64,000 nt of DNA, taken from NCBI GenBank assembly GCA_025210655.1, contig JAOARG010000013.1:1-64000 (forward strand), written 5' to 3'. This DNA is from Bacillota bacterium. GTDB lineage: Bacteria; Bacillota; Clostridia; Peptostreptococcales; Acidaminobacteraceae. The position numbers and the translations under genes were made by a program. Of this stretch, positions 18,137-27,941 are shown piece by piece. The notes under the pieces were generated by a model. It made no database searches. It was not told where the DNA came from and saw only the letters and a program-made list of their open reading frames with translations. Each line of letters begins with the position of its first letter. The stretch's first letter is position 1.

Positions 18137-18237
18137 GGTTGGATCTCGGACTTGTAACAAATCCCCTTATATTAGGTGCTAGACTTTCAGTCTAGTACTT
18201 AATATAAACCGTTTTGTTATAAGTCTGAGATTCAACC
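18137..18237 (+). ncRNA. Long leader RNA hairpin
   Basis: A 101-nt fold-back lies in the 5' leader. The outer helix pairs 18137-18161 with 18213-18237 (25 bp), and the inner helix pairs 18167-18184 with 18190-18207 (18 bp), capped by the 5-nt loop TTTCA and separated by a small internal loop. There are no mismatches within the helices. All five non-Watson-Crick pairs are G on the 5' side opposite T on the 3' side, so they pair as G-U only in RNA made from the + strand. This suggests the RNA, not the DNA palindrome, is under selection. I do not recognise a known riboswitch. Confidence 0.7.
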
Positions 18238-18308
18238 CAAAAAATAATTATATATTTTAACCTGTAAGTAGCTTCAATATGTACTAAATATATTAGGAGG
18301 GGATTTTT

Positions 18309-20000
18309 GTGAAAAGAACAGGTGTGTTGTTTTTAGCTATGATTATGATGATTTCTTGTGTATTTACAGGTTGTGGTCAAAAAGAAGCTAACACAGGTGA
18401 CACTCAAGCTTCTTCAGAAGTGAAGAGTGAGGAAAGTGTAAAGGATGATGTTGAGCAGATAATTAATGTAGAATTTAATGAAGATATGTCATCACTGAAT
18501 TCTGCAAAAATGGCAGAGTCATATGCCAACACAGTAATTATGGAGACTCAAGAGATGCTTGTAAGAATGGAAAATGGCACATTACAGCCTGCAGGTGCGA
18601 AGAGCTGGAGTCAATCAGAAGATGGTTTAGTTTGGACATTTAAAATTAGAGATTTTAAATGGAGTGATGATGTTGCAGTAAAGGCTGAAGATTACGCTTT
18701 TGCAGTAGAGGCAATGCTTGATCCTAGTACAGCTTGTCCAAACGCTGGCATGTTTTATTTTATTAAGGGTGCTAAGGCATTCAATACTGGAGAAGGGGAC
18801 TTTCAAGGGGTTGGAGTTAAGGCTATAGATGATAAAACACTTGAGTTTACTCTTGACTATCAAGTACCTTACTTCTTACAATTAATGAACTTTGCAAACT
18901 TAGTTCCATTAAGAGAGGATATTTATTCGGCTCAAGCTGGTACATATGGACAAGATGAAACTACTATGGTATATTCAGGACCTTTCTATGTTGAGAAATG
19001 GGTTAAGGGTTCTAAAATAATTTTAGCTAAGAATGAAAGTTATTGGGACAAAGATAAGGTGAAACTTGATAAGGCAATAATTAATATTGTTAAAGAAGAG
19101 CCTACTAAGATGAAAATGTTCAATAGCAAGGCTATAGATATTGTTACATCTGTTAAGGGTGAGTACAATACTGCTTTAGAAAAAATGGCTAATGATGGTG
19201 AAATAATTGCACTTAGTGGTTATCAACCAAGATCTGCTGAGGTAATTTTCAATACTCAAGATGAAAGCGGATTCTTTAAAAACGATAAAATTAGATTAGC
19301 ATTCTCTTTGGCGATAGATAGAGAAGCTTATGTAAATACAATAGCAAAAGGTAAAGTTGCAGCATATGGTTGGGTACCATACGAAATTCTTTTAGATGAT
19401 GTTAAATACAGAGAAGCAACTGAGGGTCCTCTTAAAACTGCAATGGATAAAGATCCTAAGGCATTATATGAAGAAGGTCTTGCTGAGCTTGGTTTAGATC
19501 CAGCTAAGGAGCATGAGGTAACTTTCCTTATTAAGAGTGCAAGTACATCTGAAAGATCTAACGGTGAATTCTACCAAGATCAATGGGAAAAGAAACTTGG
19601 TGTAAAAGTTAATATTGATGTTGCAAGTGATAATGCTACATTCAACAAGTGTGTAATGGAAGGTCAATATCAAGTTTGTCAATCAGGATGGGGTGCTGAT
19701 TTCAATGATCCAGTAAATTTCCTTGAAATGTTCGAAACTGGAAATGGTAACAATGGACCATTCTTTAGTGATGAGAAGTTTGATGAACTTATTGCACTTT
19801 CAAGAACTGAACAGGATACTCAAAAGAGACTTGAATTATTCCAAGAAGCTGAGAAAATTTTAGTTGCTGAAAAAGCTGCTATTGCTCCTGTAACTTTTGA
19901 AAAGAAAAGTTCTTATGTACAAAACTATGTAAAAGGTGTTGAATTACCTTCATTTGGACCAAAATTTGAATTTAAAAATGCAAGTATAGAAGGAAAATAG
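18309..20000 (+). CDS. ABC transporter substrate-binding lipoprotein (SBP_bac_5 family)
   Basis: 563 residues, the normal size for OppA/DppA-type binding proteins. The signal peptide ends in lipobox FTGC (Cys ~22). Family features include 'NGTLQPAGAKSWSQSEDGLVWTFKIRDFKWSDDVAVKAEDYAFAVEAML' in the N-terminal lobe and 'NDKIRLAFSLAIDREAYV'. GTG start with TAGGAGGGG upstream. Members of this family bind oligopeptides, but some bind oligosaccharides. With a GH38 mannosidase at the end of the same gene string, a mannose-containing oligosaccharide is a reasonable guess (inference). Confidence 0.88.
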   Translation: MKRTGVLFLAMIMMISCVFTGCGQKEANTGDTQASSEVKSEESVKDDVEQIINVEFNEDMSSLNSAKMAESYANTVIMETQEMLVRMENGTLQPAGAKSWSQSEDGLVWTFKIRDFKWSDDVAVKAEDYAFAVEAMLDPSTACPNAGMFYFIKGAKAFNTGEGDFQGVGVKAIDDKTLEFTLDYQVPYFLQLMNFANLVPLREDIYSAQAGTYGQDETTMVYSGPFYVEKWVKGSKIILAKNESYWDKDKVKLDKAIINIVKEEPTKMKMFNSKAIDIVTSVKGEYNTALEKMANDGEIIALSGYQPRSAEVIFNTQDESGFFKNDKIRLAFSLAIDREAYVNTIAKGKVAAYGWVPYEILLDDVKYREATEGPLKTAMDKDPKALYEEGLAELGLDPAKEHEVTFLIKSASTSERSNGEFYQDQWEKKLGVKVNIDVASDNATFNKCVMEGQYQVCQSGWGADFNDPVNFLEMFETGNGNNGPFFSDEKFDELIALSRTEQDTQKRLELFQEAEKILVAEKAAIAPVTFEKKSSYVQNYVKGVELPSFGPKFEFKNASIEGK

Positions 20001-20036
20001 TTATAAAACATTAACTTGAAAAGACAAGAATACTCT

Positions 20037-20082
20037 AAGGGACAATTTTAGTGCATCGCGTATATGCCTTTGATTGTCCCTT
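20037..20082 (+). terminator. Intercistronic hairpin after the binding-protein gene
   Basis: Perfect 10-bp stem AAGGGACAAT/ATTGTCCCTT enclosing an inner GCAT/ATGC hairpin, with a poor T-tract. Such hairpins between binding protein and permease genes commonly cause partial termination or protect the upstream message, giving more binding protein than membrane subunits. Confidence 0.6.
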
Positions 20083-20106
20083 ACTTAAACAAATATGGAG
20101 GTTTAA

Positions 20107-21051
20107 ATGTTTAACTATATTTTTAAAAGACTATTATACTTGGTATTAACCCTAGTTGTTGTTGTAACATTGACATTTTTCCTAATGAATTCTCTTCCAG
20201 GCGATGCTCTTCAAACTAGTACAAAACTTTTGCCACCTGAAGTTGAACAAAATCTTAGGGTAAAATGGGGCCTTGATAAACCTGTGACTGAAAGGTATGG
20301 AATATATATGAAAAATCTTGCTTCGGGTAATTTTGGAGAATCAATGAAAACTCCGGGATTGACTGCAAATGAGATTTTTAAGGATAGATTCCCTGCATCA
20401 GCAAGATTGGCTGTTCAAGCTGCTTTGTTTGCAATGACTATAGGATTGACCTTTGGAATTATATCGTCTTTCAATAGAAATACATGGATTGATTATCTGG
20501 TCATTTTTATTGCTATACTGGGGGTTTCTGTACCGAGTTTTGTTTATGCTGCACTTCTTCAAAAGTATTTATCTGGTGGTAGTCTTCCTATTATAGGCTG
20601 GCCTAGTAGTGAGGTGTGGACTTCTGGATTTAAGTATACAGTCCTTCCTACATTGGCACTTAGTTTTGGAGGTATAGCAACATTTTCTAGATTTATGAGA
20701 AATTCAGTATTAGATGTAAAGGGTCAAGACTATATTCTTACGGCTGAAGCAAAGGGTTGTTCTAAGTTTAGAATAGTAAGAAAGCATATCTTGAGGAACT
20801 CACTTATACCTATAATCACTATAGCGGGTCCTTATTTTGCATCACTTCTTACAGGATCTTTTATAATTGAAAGAATATTTGTTATACCTGGTTTAGGTGA
20901 ATATTTCGTAGAAAGTATAAATGGTAGGGATTATAACATGATTATGGCCATGACTGTGCTTTATTCTGTATTATTTATAGTATCACTGCTTGTTGTTGAT
21001 GTGCTTTATGCAGTAATTGACCCAAGGGTCAAGCTAAAGGGAGGTAGTTAG
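20107..21051 (+). CDS. Opp/Dpp-type ABC permease subunit 1
   Basis: 314 residues with six predicted membrane spans. Features of the DppB/OppB family are visible: N-terminal 'YIFKRLLYLVLTLVVVVTLTFFLMNSLPGD' and the EAA loop 'YILTAEAKGCSKFRIVRKHILRNSL', which docks with the ATPase. TGGAGG precedes the ATG. It is followed after 4 bp by the second permease subunit. Confidence 0.92.
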   Translation: MFNYIFKRLLYLVLTLVVVVTLTFFLMNSLPGDALQTSTKLLPPEVEQNLRVKWGLDKPVTERYGIYMKNLASGNFGESMKTPGLTANEIFKDRFPASARLAVQAALFAMTIGLTFGIISSFNRNTWIDYLVIFIAILGVSVPSFVYAALLQKYLSGGSLPIIGWPSSEVWTSGFKYTVLPTLALSFGGIATFSRFMRNSVLDVKGQDYILTAEAKGCSKFRIVRKHILRNSLIPIITIAGPYFASLLTGSFIIERIFVIPGLGEYFVESINGRDYNMIMAMTVLYSVLFIVSLLVVDVLYAVIDPRVKLKGGS

Positions 21052-21055
21052 GGTT

Positions 21056-22033
21056 ATGGAAGGTGTATCTATTTATACTGGGAAAGCTACTGAAGAATCA
21101 ATCGAAAATATTGAAGAAGATATTTTTTATGATGATGATTTTATTATAGTAGGTTGTGACAATGATGAAAGTGAAAAGATATCCGCTCCTTCTCTTACAT
21201 ACTGGAAAGACGCAATGAGAAGACTTAGACAAAATAAGATAGCGATTTTTTCATTAATGATATTATTTTTGATTTTTATTATGACCATAATTGGTCCAAA
21301 TATATCAAACTATGGTTTTAGGGATCAGGACTTATCCATAGCCCACAGTCTTCCTTCATCAGATCATTATTTTGGAACAGATGAACTTGGAAGAGACATA
21401 TTCGCTAGAATATGGGTAGGAGGTAGAGTTTCTTTACTAATAGGTTTTGTAGGGACAATAATTTCTTTATTAATTGGATGTACATATGGTGGGATTTGCG
21501 GATATTTTGGTGGTAAAATCGACACTGTAATGATGAGAATAGTAGAGATACTTGTAGGAATTCCATATATGATAGTTGTAATTTTAGCATCTGTTGTTTT
21601 AGGAAAGGGTATAGTATCCCTTATAGTCGCACTTTGTCTGACAAGTTGGACTGGTTCAGCAAGGCTCATCAGGGGACAGATTATACAACTTAAAGAATCA
21701 GAGTATGTATTGGCAGCAAGGGTACTAGGTGCAAAACCATGGAGAATTATCTTAAAGCACCTTATACCAAATACATTGGGGATAATAATTGTTAATATGA
21801 CTTTTGAAATTCCAGGGTTTATTTTTTCAGAGGCCTTTCTAAGTTTTGTAGGATTAGGTGTACAACCTCCTAATACAAGTTGGGGAGCCATGGCTTCTAT
21901 TGGTCAACAGCAAATGGATTTCTTTCCCCATGAATTATTATTTCCAGCTTTAGCTATAAGTATAACAATGTTGGCATTTAATTTACTTGGTGATGGACTA
22001 AGGGATGCCCTTGATCCGAAACTTAGACAGTAA
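21056..22033 (+). CDS. Opp/Dpp-type ABC permease subunit 2
   Basis: 325 residues. The DppC/OppC features are 'DAMRRLRQNKIAIFSLMILFLI', 'HYFGTDELGRDIFARIWVGGRVSL' and the EAA loop 'YVLAARVLGAKPWRIILKHLIPN'. It has an unusual acidic N-terminal extension of about 50 residues, rich in Asp and Glu, before the first membrane span; homologues usually have 10-40 residues there. The ATG lies 11 bp after GGGAGG and 4 bp after the previous stop. Confidence 0.9.
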   Translation: MEGVSIYTGKATEESIENIEEDIFYDDDFIIVGCDNDESEKISAPSLTYWKDAMRRLRQNKIAIFSLMILFLIFIMTIIGPNISNYGFRDQDLSIAHSLPSSDHYFGTDELGRDIFARIWVGGRVSLLIGFVGTIISLLIGCTYGGICGYFGGKIDTVMMRIVEILVGIPYMIVVILASVVLGKGIVSLIVALCLTSWTGSARLIRGQIIQLKESEYVLAARVLGAKPWRIILKHLIPNTLGIIIVNMTFEIPGFIFSEAFLSFVGLGVQPPNTSWGAMASIGQQQMDFFPHELLFPALAISITMLAFNLLGDGLRDALDPKLRQ

Positions 22034-22046
22034 GTAGGAGGGAATT

Positions 22047-24047
22047 ATGGATAATATTTTAGATGTGAATGATTTGCAAGTTTCTTTTAATACTTATGCT
22101 GGAGAAGTGAAATCTGTCAGGGGTGTAAGTTTTCGTGTGAAAAAAGGAGAAACTCTTGCCATTGTAGGTGAGTCGGGATCTGGAAAAACGGTTACAGCAA
22201 AGAGTATATTAAGATTAATCAAAGGACCTATTGGAAAAATTAAAGATACAAGTGAGATAAATTTTCAAGGAGAAAATATTCTTGCTTATAAAGGAAAAAA
22301 GCTTGCAAGTTATAGAGGTGGAGACGTTTCTATGATTTTTCAGGATGCTATGACATCACTGAATCCAACTATGAAAGTAGGAGATCAAATCATTGAAAGT
22401 ATCCGTCTTCATGAAAAGGTAAGCAAGAAAGATGCTAGGAATCGCGCTATAGAAATGCTTAGATTAGTTAAAATAACCAATCCTGAATTGAGGGTTGATG
22501 AATACCCATACCAACTTTCCGGTGGTATGAGACAGAGAGTTATGATTGCAATTGCACTTTCCTGCAATCCTAAGATATTAATAGCTGATGAACCTACTAC
22601 AGCTTTGGATGTTACGGTTCAGGCAGAAATAATGGATCTTTTAAAAAGTTTACAAAATGAATTGGGTATAGGAATACTTCTAATAACCCATGATCTTGGT
22701 GTTGTTGCAGAAAATGCTGATAGAGTAATGGTTATGTATGGTGGGACTGTTGTTGAAGAAGCTACTGTTGAAGAAATTTTTTATAATCCCCAGCATTTAT
22801 ATACAGCATCTTTATTAAGGGCAATTCCAAAATTAAGTATGGATAGAAAGGTAAAATTAACATCTATAGCTGGTTCTCCGCCAGATATGTTAGAGCCACC
22901 TAAGGGATGTCCATTTGCTCCTAGATGTGAAAAGGCTATGAACATTTGCAAAAGGAGAATGCCAAAGGAATTTATTATTTCAAATACTCACAAAACTAAA
23001 TGTTGGCTAAAACATGATTCAGCTCCAAGGGTAGCTATTAAAGAGTTTATTGAGGAATCTAAAAAAGTAAATGTGGGAGATAAGTTCGAGTCTGACGAGA
23101 AAATACTTGAAGTAAAGAATTTGAAAAAGTATTTCCAAGTAGGAAAAAATAAGACTTTAAAGGCTGTAGATGATGTTTCCTTTTATATAAATAAGGGTGA
23201 GACCCTTGGTATTGTAGGGGAATCTGGTTGTGGTAAAACTACATGTGGAAGGACTCTAGTTAATTTATACACACCTTCAGAGGGCAGTGTATATTATAGG
23301 GGGCAAAGTATCTCCGATATGAACTCTAGGCAGTTAATGGATTTTAATAAGGATGTACAAATGATTTTTCAAGATCCTTATGCATCTTTAAATCCCCGTA
23401 TGACTGTTGCAGATATCATAGCAGAGGGTCTAGATATTCATAATATAGAAAGTGGAAAGAAGAGACAGGAAAGAATATATGAACTACTTAATATGGTTGG
23501 ACTTAATAAATCCCATGCCAATAGGTTTCCCCATGAGTTTTCTGGAGGACAAAGGCAGAGGATAGGAATCGCTAGGGCACTTTCTGTAAACCCTAAACTT
23601 ATTGTATGTGATGAACCGATTTCAGCTCTTGATATGTCTATTCAAGCTCAAGTGATTAATTTATTACTTGATTTACAGACTAAAATAGGTCTAACATACG
23701 TTTTTATAGCCCATGATCTTTCCATGGTTAAGTATATATCTGATAGGGTTGCGGTTATGCATTTAGGTAGAATTGTAGAGTTAGCTGATAGTGATTCAAT
23801 ATATCAAAATCCATATCATCCATATACAAAGATGCTTATGGAGTCTATACCTATTCCTGATCCAAAAAATATTAAGGACGCAAATGAAGGTTTTAATAGT
23901 GATGAAGCAGAAAGTCCTATAAATCCTAAAGCAGGATGTAGGTTTGCAAAAAGATGTAAGTATGCTATGGAGATATGTAGAAGTACTACTCCAAAATTAA
24001 AAGAAATAGAAAAGAATCATTACGTTTCTTGTCATATGTCATTTTGA
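22047..24047 (+). CDS. Fused OppD-OppF-type ABC ATPase
   Basis: 666 residues with two complete nucleotide-binding domains in one chain. Domain 1 (~1-325) has Walker A 'GESGSGKT', signature 'LSGGMRQR' and Walker B 'ILIADEPTTALD'. Domain 2 (~350-666) has 'GESGCGKT', 'FSGGQRQR' and 'LIVCDEPISALD'. Each ends in the Cys-rich C-terminal extension of this family ('CPFAPRCEKAMNIC', 'CRFAKRCKYAMEIC'), which in relatives can hold a metal centre. The fusion replaces the separate D and F subunits, so the transporter has a single ATPase polypeptide. GGAGGG precedes the ATG. Confidence 0.92.
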   Translation: MDNILDVNDLQVSFNTYAGEVKSVRGVSFRVKKGETLAIVGESGSGKTVTAKSILRLIKGPIGKIKDTSEINFQGENILAYKGKKLASYRGGDVSMIFQDAMTSLNPTMKVGDQIIESIRLHEKVSKKDARNRAIEMLRLVKITNPELRVDEYPYQLSGGMRQRVMIAIALSCNPKILIADEPTTALDVTVQAEIMDLLKSLQNELGIGILLITHDLGVVAENADRVMVMYGGTVVEEATVEEIFYNPQHLYTASLLRAIPKLSMDRKVKLTSIAGSPPDMLEPPKGCPFAPRCEKAMNICKRRMPKEFIISNTHKTKCWLKHDSAPRVAIKEFIEESKKVNVGDKFESDEKILEVKNLKKYFQVGKNKTLKAVDDVSFYINKGETLGIVGESGCGKTTCGRTLVNLYTPSEGSVYYRGQSISDMNSRQLMDFNKDVQMIFQDPYASLNPRMTVADIIAEGLDIHNIESGKKRQERIYELLNMVGLNKSHANRFPHEFSGGQRQRIGIARALSVNPKLIVCDEPISALDMSIQAQVINLLLDLQTKIGLTYVFIAHDLSMVKYISDRVAVMHLGRIVELADSDSIYQNPYHPYTKMLMESIPIPDPKNIKDANEGFNSDEAESPINPKAGCRFAKRCKYAMEICRSTTPKLKEIEKNHYVSCHMSF

Positions 24048-24078
24048 TTTGAAAATATGATTATATCGGAGGAGTCAT

Positions 24079-27000
24079 ATGTTATATGCTGAAAAAAAAA
24101 TAAAAAGAATAATTAAAGAGCTTGAAAAGAATATATATACTGATGAAGTAAATATAATGAGTTTTTATAAAAAGAATGGATTATATAATTCAATAGAAGA
24201 TGTAGAAAACTCCAAAGATCCTTGGATAGCAACTTGGGCAGAAGATTTTTGGGGTGGTATTGATAAGGATTGTTGGTGTAAGTTTGATCTTGAAATTCCT
24301 GAAGAGTTCAAAGGAAAAAGGCTAGGACTTTTTGTCTCTACAGGTGAATATGATCTTGAAAAGGAAGAGACTACAACAAATCCTCAAATACTTTTTTATC
24401 TTGATAAAAACATAATTCAAGGTTTTGATATTAACCATAGGGAGTATATTCTCACAGAGTCAAGTTCTGGGGATGAAAAATACAGGGTAGACTTAAAAGT
24501 CAATAGTGGTATGTTTGATAGAAAGTTTCATTTTGTTATTAAAATAGTTACTATTGATGAAGATGTAAGAAAGCTCTATTATGATATAAAAGTTCCTTTT
24601 CAAGCTCTTATTGAAATGAATGATTCTGATTATATGAGGAATAGAATTGTAGGAATTCTTGAAAAGACCATTAGTTTTATAGACTTTAGAAAGATAGCTT
24701 CTAAAGAATATAAAGAGTCTATAAAGAATGCTTTAAATTATATTGAAGAAGAATTTTATAAAAAAGAGTGTGGAAAACATGATATTACAGCCAGTGTAGT
24801 GGGCCATACTCATATAGATATTGCCTGGCTATGGACTGTTGCCCAGACAAGGGAGAAGGTCGCTCGAAGTTTTTCTACTGTTCTTAGTTTAATGGATCAG
24901 TATCCGGAATATAAATTTATGTCAAGTACACCACTTTTATATCAATTTGTAAAAGAAGACTATCCAGAAATATATGAAAAGATAAAGGCAAGAATATCTG
25001 AGGGAAGATGGGAAGCTGATGGTGGTATGTGGATTGAATCAGACTGTAACATGGTTTCAGGAAGGTCTTTGTCCAGACAATTTCTTTATGGAAAAAGATT
25101 TTTCCAAAGTGAATTTGCTGTAGACAGTAAAATCTTATGGCTACCTGATGCCTTTGGTTATTGTCCAAGTTTACCACAAATAATGAAAAAATCTGGTATT
25201 GATTATTTTGTAAGTTGTAAAATGGGATGGAATGATAGCAATAGACTTCCTAATGATACTTTTTACTGGAAGGGTATAGATGGAAGCGAGATCCTTAGTC
25301 ATATGATAACCACAACATATCCAAGACAATCAGTAACATCTTATGCAACGGATTATAATGGACAACTTTTTCCTGAAACTGTAATGGGTGCTTGGAATAC
25401 CTATCGACAACAGGATATTAGTAAAGATGTTTTGATTACATTTGGATACGGTGATGGTGGCGGCGGACCAACTAAGGAAATGCTTGAAAATCAAAGGAGG
25501 ATGTCTAAGGGTATACCAGGGTGTCCTAAAACTAATATAAGAAGTGTTGGTCAATACTTCAATGATTTATCAAGTGAAATAGAAAGTGGAAAAAAACTAC
25601 CTAAATGGTCAGGAGAATTATATCTAGAAACCCATAGGGGTACATATACATCTATGGCTAGAAATAAAAAATCCAATCGTTATTGTGATATGTTATTGGG
25701 AAAAGCTGAAAAATTAGCTTCTTTAGATATGTTGATATCAGATAAGAAGTATCCTCAAGAAATACTTGAAAAACACTGGAAGACCGTACTTATGAATCAA
25801 TTTCATGATATATTGCCGGGTTCATCAATAAAGGAAGTATATGAAGTAACAAAAGAGGAATATGAATTTGTTGAAAATGACCTTGAAGGAATGAATAAGA
25901 AACTTCTAACAAGTATTGTAGAAAATATATCGGCAAAGGAAAAGACACTCGTATTGTTTAATTCATTAGGCTTTGAAAGAAGTGATATAGTAGAAATTGA
26001 AGGTGATTTTGATGATAATATTAACCTTCTTGATATAGAGGATGATAGGAAAATAGAAGTTCAAAAGTCCAGTAAAGGAATTGTTTTCTATGCTGAAAGA
26101 TTACCTTCATTAGGTTATAAAAAGTATAGTATTGTAAGTGCTAGAGATAAATCTTTTGACGATGAACTTTTCTATATGAATGTATCCTCTTTTGAAAACA
26201 AGTATTATAAGGTGAAGTTAGATGAATCAGGTGCATTTAAATCAATTTATGATAAAACCATGGGACGAGAAATCATTAAAGAGGGTCAATTGGCAAATAG
26301 ACTTGTTTGTTACGAGAATAAACCTCATATTTATGATAATTGGAATATTGATGCTAATTATAGAGAAAAAAGCTGGGATATTGATGATCTAATATCTATT
26401 GATGTAATCGAAGATGGTCCAGTAAGAAAAGTACTTCAAATAAAAAAAGGAATCCTTGATTCTACTGTTGTTCAGGATATAATCCTATATAGGGATTCCC
26501 GAAGAATTGATTTTAAGACTGTTATTGATATGAAAATGACAGATGTACTTATCAAATGTCAATTTCCTCTTGATATTAATACTGATTTTGGTACATTTGA
26601 AACAGCTTATGGTAGTTGTAGAAGATCAAGCCACGAGAATACCTCGTGGGATATGGCAAACTATGAAGTTCCGGGACATAGATGGGCAGATCTCTCTGAA
26701 GGTAACTACGGAGTAGCGTTGCTAAATGACTCAAGATATGGTTATAGTATTAAAGGTAATGATATTGCTTTAAGTCTAGTAAAACCTGGTACTTATCCGA
26801 ATCCTGATGCGGATATAGAAGTACATGAGCTTATATATTCCCTATATAGTCACAGTAATTCTGTTTTGAATAGTGATACCCATAAAGAAGGGGAAAAAAT
26901 TAATGAACCCTTAAAGGGAGTCTTAATTGATGAAAGAAGTGGAAAGTTTGAAGAAAACCTTTCATTTTTTGAGCTAGACTGTGATAATATTATTATAGAT

Positions 27001-27225
27001 TCTGTCAAAAAGTGTGAAGAGTCGGATGATATTATTGTGACTTGTTATGAACATTGTAATAGGAGATCCAAAGTTGTTTTCAAATCATATTTTAATATAA
27101 GTAGGGTTTGGGAATGTGATTTAACAGAAAAGAATATTACTGAGTATGAGCACTCTGACAATAAAATAGAATTTGATATGAAAGCTTTTGAAATAAAAGT
27201 ATTTAAAATCAGCTTTCAAAAATGA
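24079..27225 (+). CDS. GH38 alpha-mannosidase
   Basis: 1,048 residues, the usual length of bacterial GH38 enzymes. The catalytic domain begins with 'VGHTHIDIAWLWTVAQTREK' at ~240, where the HxHxD motif binds zinc and Trp residues line the -1 site. The nucleophile is the Asp in 'WLPDAFGYC' (~357). The second half is the beta-sandwich C-terminal region ('ENKYYKVKLDESGAFKSIYDK...'). No signal peptide, so it acts in the cytoplasm on imported substrates, releasing mannose. It is 32 bp from the ABC ATPase gene with GGAGGAG upstream. Together with the isomerase and kinase at 16-18 kb this completes mannoside to fructose-6-phosphate (inference). Confidence 0.92.
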   Translation: MLYAEKKIKRIIKELEKNIYTDEVNIMSFYKKNGLYNSIEDVENSKDPWIATWAEDFWGGIDKDCWCKFDLEIPEEFKGKRLGLFVSTGEYDLEKEETTTNPQILFYLDKNIIQGFDINHREYILTESSSGDEKYRVDLKVNSGMFDRKFHFVIKIVTIDEDVRKLYYDIKVPFQALIEMNDSDYMRNRIVGILEKTISFIDFRKIASKEYKESIKNALNYIEEEFYKKECGKHDITASVVGHTHIDIAWLWTVAQTREKVARSFSTVLSLMDQYPEYKFMSSTPLLYQFVKEDYPEIYEKIKARISEGRWEADGGMWIESDCNMVSGRSLSRQFLYGKRFFQSEFAVDSKILWLPDAFGYCPSLPQIMKKSGIDYFVSCKMGWNDSNRLPNDTFYWKGIDGSEILSHMITTTYPRQSVTSYATDYNGQLFPETVMGAWNTYRQQDISKDVLITFGYGDGGGGPTKEMLENQRRMSKGIPGCPKTNIRSVGQYFNDLSSEIESGKKLPKWSGELYLETHRGTYTSMARNKKSNRYCDMLLGKAEKLASLDMLISDKKYPQEILEKHWKTVLMNQFHDILPGSSIKEVYEVTKEEYEFVENDLEGMNKKLLTSIVENISAKEKTLVLFNSLGFERSDIVEIEGDFDDNINLLDIEDDRKIEVQKSSKGIVFYAERLPSLGYKKYSIVSARDKSFDDELFYMNVSSFENKYYKVKLDESGAFKSIYDKTMGREIIKEGQLANRLVCYENKPHIYDNWNIDANYREKSWDIDDLISIDVIEDGPVRKVLQIKKGILDSTVVQDIILYRDSRRIDFKTVIDMKMTDVLIKCQFPLDINTDFGTFETAYGSCRRSSHENTSWDMANYEVPGHRWADLSEGNYGVALLNDSRYGYSIKGNDIALSLVKPGTYPNPDADIEVHELIYSLYSHSNSVLNSDTHKEGEKINEPLKGVLIDERSGKFEENLSFFELDCDNIIIDSVKKCEESDDIIVTCYEHCNRRSKVVFKSYFNISRVWECDLTEKNITEYEHSDNKIEFDMKAFEIKVFKISFQK

Positions 27226-27262
27226 TATTATAGATTATTATATATGCACGAGGAGGACTAAG

Positions 27263-27934
27263 ATGATAGAGAGAATGGCACTTCACGATATGATTGTAAA
27301 AGAAGTTAAGAAATATATTGACGATAATAATCTTAAACCTGGGGACAAACTCCCACCACAAAGTGAATTTGCCAAAATGTTTGGTCTTAGTAGAACCTCT
27401 TTAAGAGAAGCTACAAGAACACTTCAAGCCCTTGGTATTATTGAAATAATAAATGGAAAAGGTATGTATGTAAAGAGTAATATCTTTGCACCGGATGAAA
27501 ATGCTTTGGATAAAGAAGGGAAAATCAAAAGGTTGATATGGGTTCTTGAAGTAAGAAGAGTCCTTGAAAAACTTGCTGTTGAACTAGCTGTAGTTAATGC
27601 AACGGAGGATGATTTGAAAGTAATGGAAGAGAATCTTATAATAATGGAAGAAATGGCTGAAAAATCTCAACCACATCCAAATTACGATAAGGCATTTCAT
27701 TATAAAATATACGAGGCTTCAGGGAATCCAGCTTTACTGGAAAGTATTAACCACATGGGAGTTCAATTTGATTCCTTGTGGGAAAATCCTTTAGGGGCAG
27801 GAGATGCTTTTACTGAGGGAACTAATTATCATAGGGAGCTTTTTGATGCTATAAAAAATAGGGACAAGAAAAGGTCCTTAGAGGTGTTTGACAAATTAAT
27901 TGATCAGATTGAAGTTATATTGAAGAATATATAA
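27263..27934 (+). CDS. FadR-subfamily GntR transcriptional regulator
   Basis: 223 residues. The N-terminal winged helix 'GDKLPPQSEFAKMFGLSRTSLREATRTLQALGIIEIINGKG' is typical of GntR. The C-terminal FCD helical domain contains an Asp and two His positions ('YDKAFHYKIYEASGNP', 'TNYHRELFDAI') that usually bind a metal and an acidic ligand. It is 38 bp after the mannosidase gene with AGGAGG and probably belongs to its operon, so it may autoregulate the locus through the inverted repeat at 18107-18134. Confidence 0.9.
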   Translation: MIERMALHDMIVKEVKKYIDDNNLKPGDKLPPQSEFAKMFGLSRTSLREATRTLQALGIIEIINGKGMYVKSNIFAPDENALDKEGKIKRLIWVLEVRRVLEKLAVELAVVNATEDDLKVMEENLIIMEEMAEKSQPHPNYDKAFHYKIYEASGNPALLESINHMGVQFDSLWENPLGAGDAFTEGTNYHRELFDAIKNRDKKRSLEVFDKLIDQIEVILKNI

Positions 27935-27941
27935 AGTTTCT

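Noticed and set aside
18137-18237. Leader hairpin as an intrinsic terminator or known riboswitch
   Set aside because: There is no U-run after the stem, and no conserved core of a riboswitch class was recognised.
21367-21891. Long minus-strand open frame (174 codons) opposite the second permease gene
   Set aside because: It mirrors a conserved membrane protein gene, has no ribosome binding site and gives no recognisable protein.
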